A stretch of DNA of 6,385 nucleotides, from contig VBAY01000032.1 in the NCBI GenBank assembly GCA_005883085.1, forward strand, positions 1 to 6,385, given 5' to 3'. A model generated the notes under the pieces. That model was not told the origin of the DNA, ran no database searches, and saw only the letters and a list, made by a program, of their open reading frames with translations. The translations under genes were made by a program, and so were the position numbers. This document shows positions 5,911 through 6,385 of this stretch, one piece after another; the first letter of the stretch is position 1, and each line of letters opens with the position of its first letter. This stretch comes from Candidatus Bathyarchaeota archaeon (GTDB lineage: Archaea; Thermoproteota; Bathyarchaeia; 40CM-2-53-6).

Positions 5911-6385
5911 ATGTCAGAGTCTTTGGACAAGCTTCATAATCGGATTCTGTCAGATGCAAGACTGAAGGCTGCGGGAATCGTCGAGCAAGCAGAAGAAAAG
6001 TCCAAGCAGATCTTGGAAGATGCCAAAGCTCAAGCGCAAAGAGATGCGAACGATATTCTATCAAGAGCCAGCTTGGAGGCCGAGAGCATCAGAAGGAGTA
6101 TCCTGAGTTCGAGAATCAGGACCAACCGGCTAAGGATTCTTGACGAGAAGAACAAGATCGTACAAGGTGTTCTCAAATCGGTCGAACAGCATCTCTCGGA
6201 TATCGCCAATACCGACCAGTTCGAGCCGACCTTGAAACGCCTCGTGCTAGAAGCGGTTGAGGCGGTTGGAACAGATAATGCATTAGTGAAAGTCGGCTTT
6301 CGGAACGCGCAGAAGAAGAATCTCCAATCTCTGGGACAATCGCTGCCCAAAGGAACAAAACTCCTTGCTGACGACACACCGATCG
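5911..6385 (+). CDS. atpE: A-type ATP synthase subunit E (peripheral stalk), 3'-partial
   Basis: The frame is open from ATG 5911 to the right edge, giving 158 complete codons; the family is usually about 185-205 residues, so roughly the last 30-45 are missing. Subunit E forms the peripheral stalk with subunit H and contacts the A1 head through its C-terminal domain. Residues about 5-80 are a long charged helix with 11-residue Ala periodicity (A16, A27, A38; A42, A53; A46, A57), matching the hendecads in subunit H. This is followed by RIRTNRLRILDEKNKIVQGV (68-87), typical of the stalk-to-head transition, and then a mixed region LKRLVLEAVEAVG (108-120) and LVKVGF (125-130), which fits the alpha/beta C-terminal domain. 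The start is supported by AGGTG upstream and by the three-base gap after ahaH. An archaeal operon would normally continue with subunits C, F, A, B and D beyond the window. Confidence 0.85.
   Translation, partial: MSESLDKLHNRILSDARLKAAGIVEQAEEKSKQILEDAKAQAQRDANDILSRASLEAESIRRSILSSRIRTNRLRILDEKNKIVQGVLKSVEQHLSDIANTDQFEPTLKRLVLEAVEAVGTDNALVKVGFRNAQKKNLQSLGQSLPKGTKLLADDTPI

Noticed and set aside
6030..6377. A 115-codon minus-strand frame at the right end
   Set aside because: It is antisense to atpE, whose coiled-coil periodicity and open frame are clear; its Ser/Arg/Leu-rich product is typical of a shadow.

Overview
The window reads as a piece of an archaeal genome devoted to membrane bioenergetics. 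The strongest support for an archaeal source is the right-hand end: a short Ala/Glu-rich coiled-coil protein directly followed by a second coiled-coil protein. They match subunits H and E, the peripheral stalk of an A-type (archaeal/V-like) ATP synthase. TTG start codons, stop/start junctions of a few bases and a TTTTATAG box ahead of the ATPase genes fit this. The lineage cannot be fixed from the sequence alone. A Thermoproteota/Thaumarchaeota-like or related archaeon is a reasonable guess, because complex I-type subunits coexist with an A-type ATPase, but this is inference.

Bases 1-4889 (+ strand) hold three tandem genes for the antiporter-like proton-pumping subunits of respiratory complex I (Nuo/Fpo type), in the order nuoL (5' end cut by the window), nuoM, nuoN. 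They are nearly gapless: nuoL TAA abuts nuoM ATG, and nuoM and nuoN are in the same frame, six bases apart, with a TTG start for nuoN. All three keep the conserved TM5 Glu, TM7 Lys and TM12 Lys/Glu of the pumping channel, so they look fully functional.

Bases 4866-5456 (- strand) hold a 196-residue protein resembling the N-formylglutamate amidohydrolase (HutG-like) family. It converges on nuoN with a 24-bp overlap of the 3' ends. In the place where I expect the family's DxHG metal-binding motif it reads Asp-Ile-Arg-Gly, a one-base difference from Asp-Ile-His-Gly. Its activity is therefore doubtful.

Bases 5457-5589 are a 133-bp divergent intergenic region with three copies of the hexamer ACCCTT/AAGGGT and a TATA-like box, and probably carry promoters in both directions. 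Bases 5590-6385 (+ strand) hold ahaH (complete) and atpE (3' end cut by the window), three bases apart. The genes for the a/I and c/K rotor-stator subunits, which in several archaeal operons lie between H and E, are absent here.

Functionally, complex I builds the ion gradient and the ATP synthase uses it, so the two operons side by side form an energy-conservation cluster. I see no mobile element, RNA gene, CRISPR array or clearly new multi-gene system. The items most worth a second look are the amidohydrolase-like gene and the shared regulatory region.
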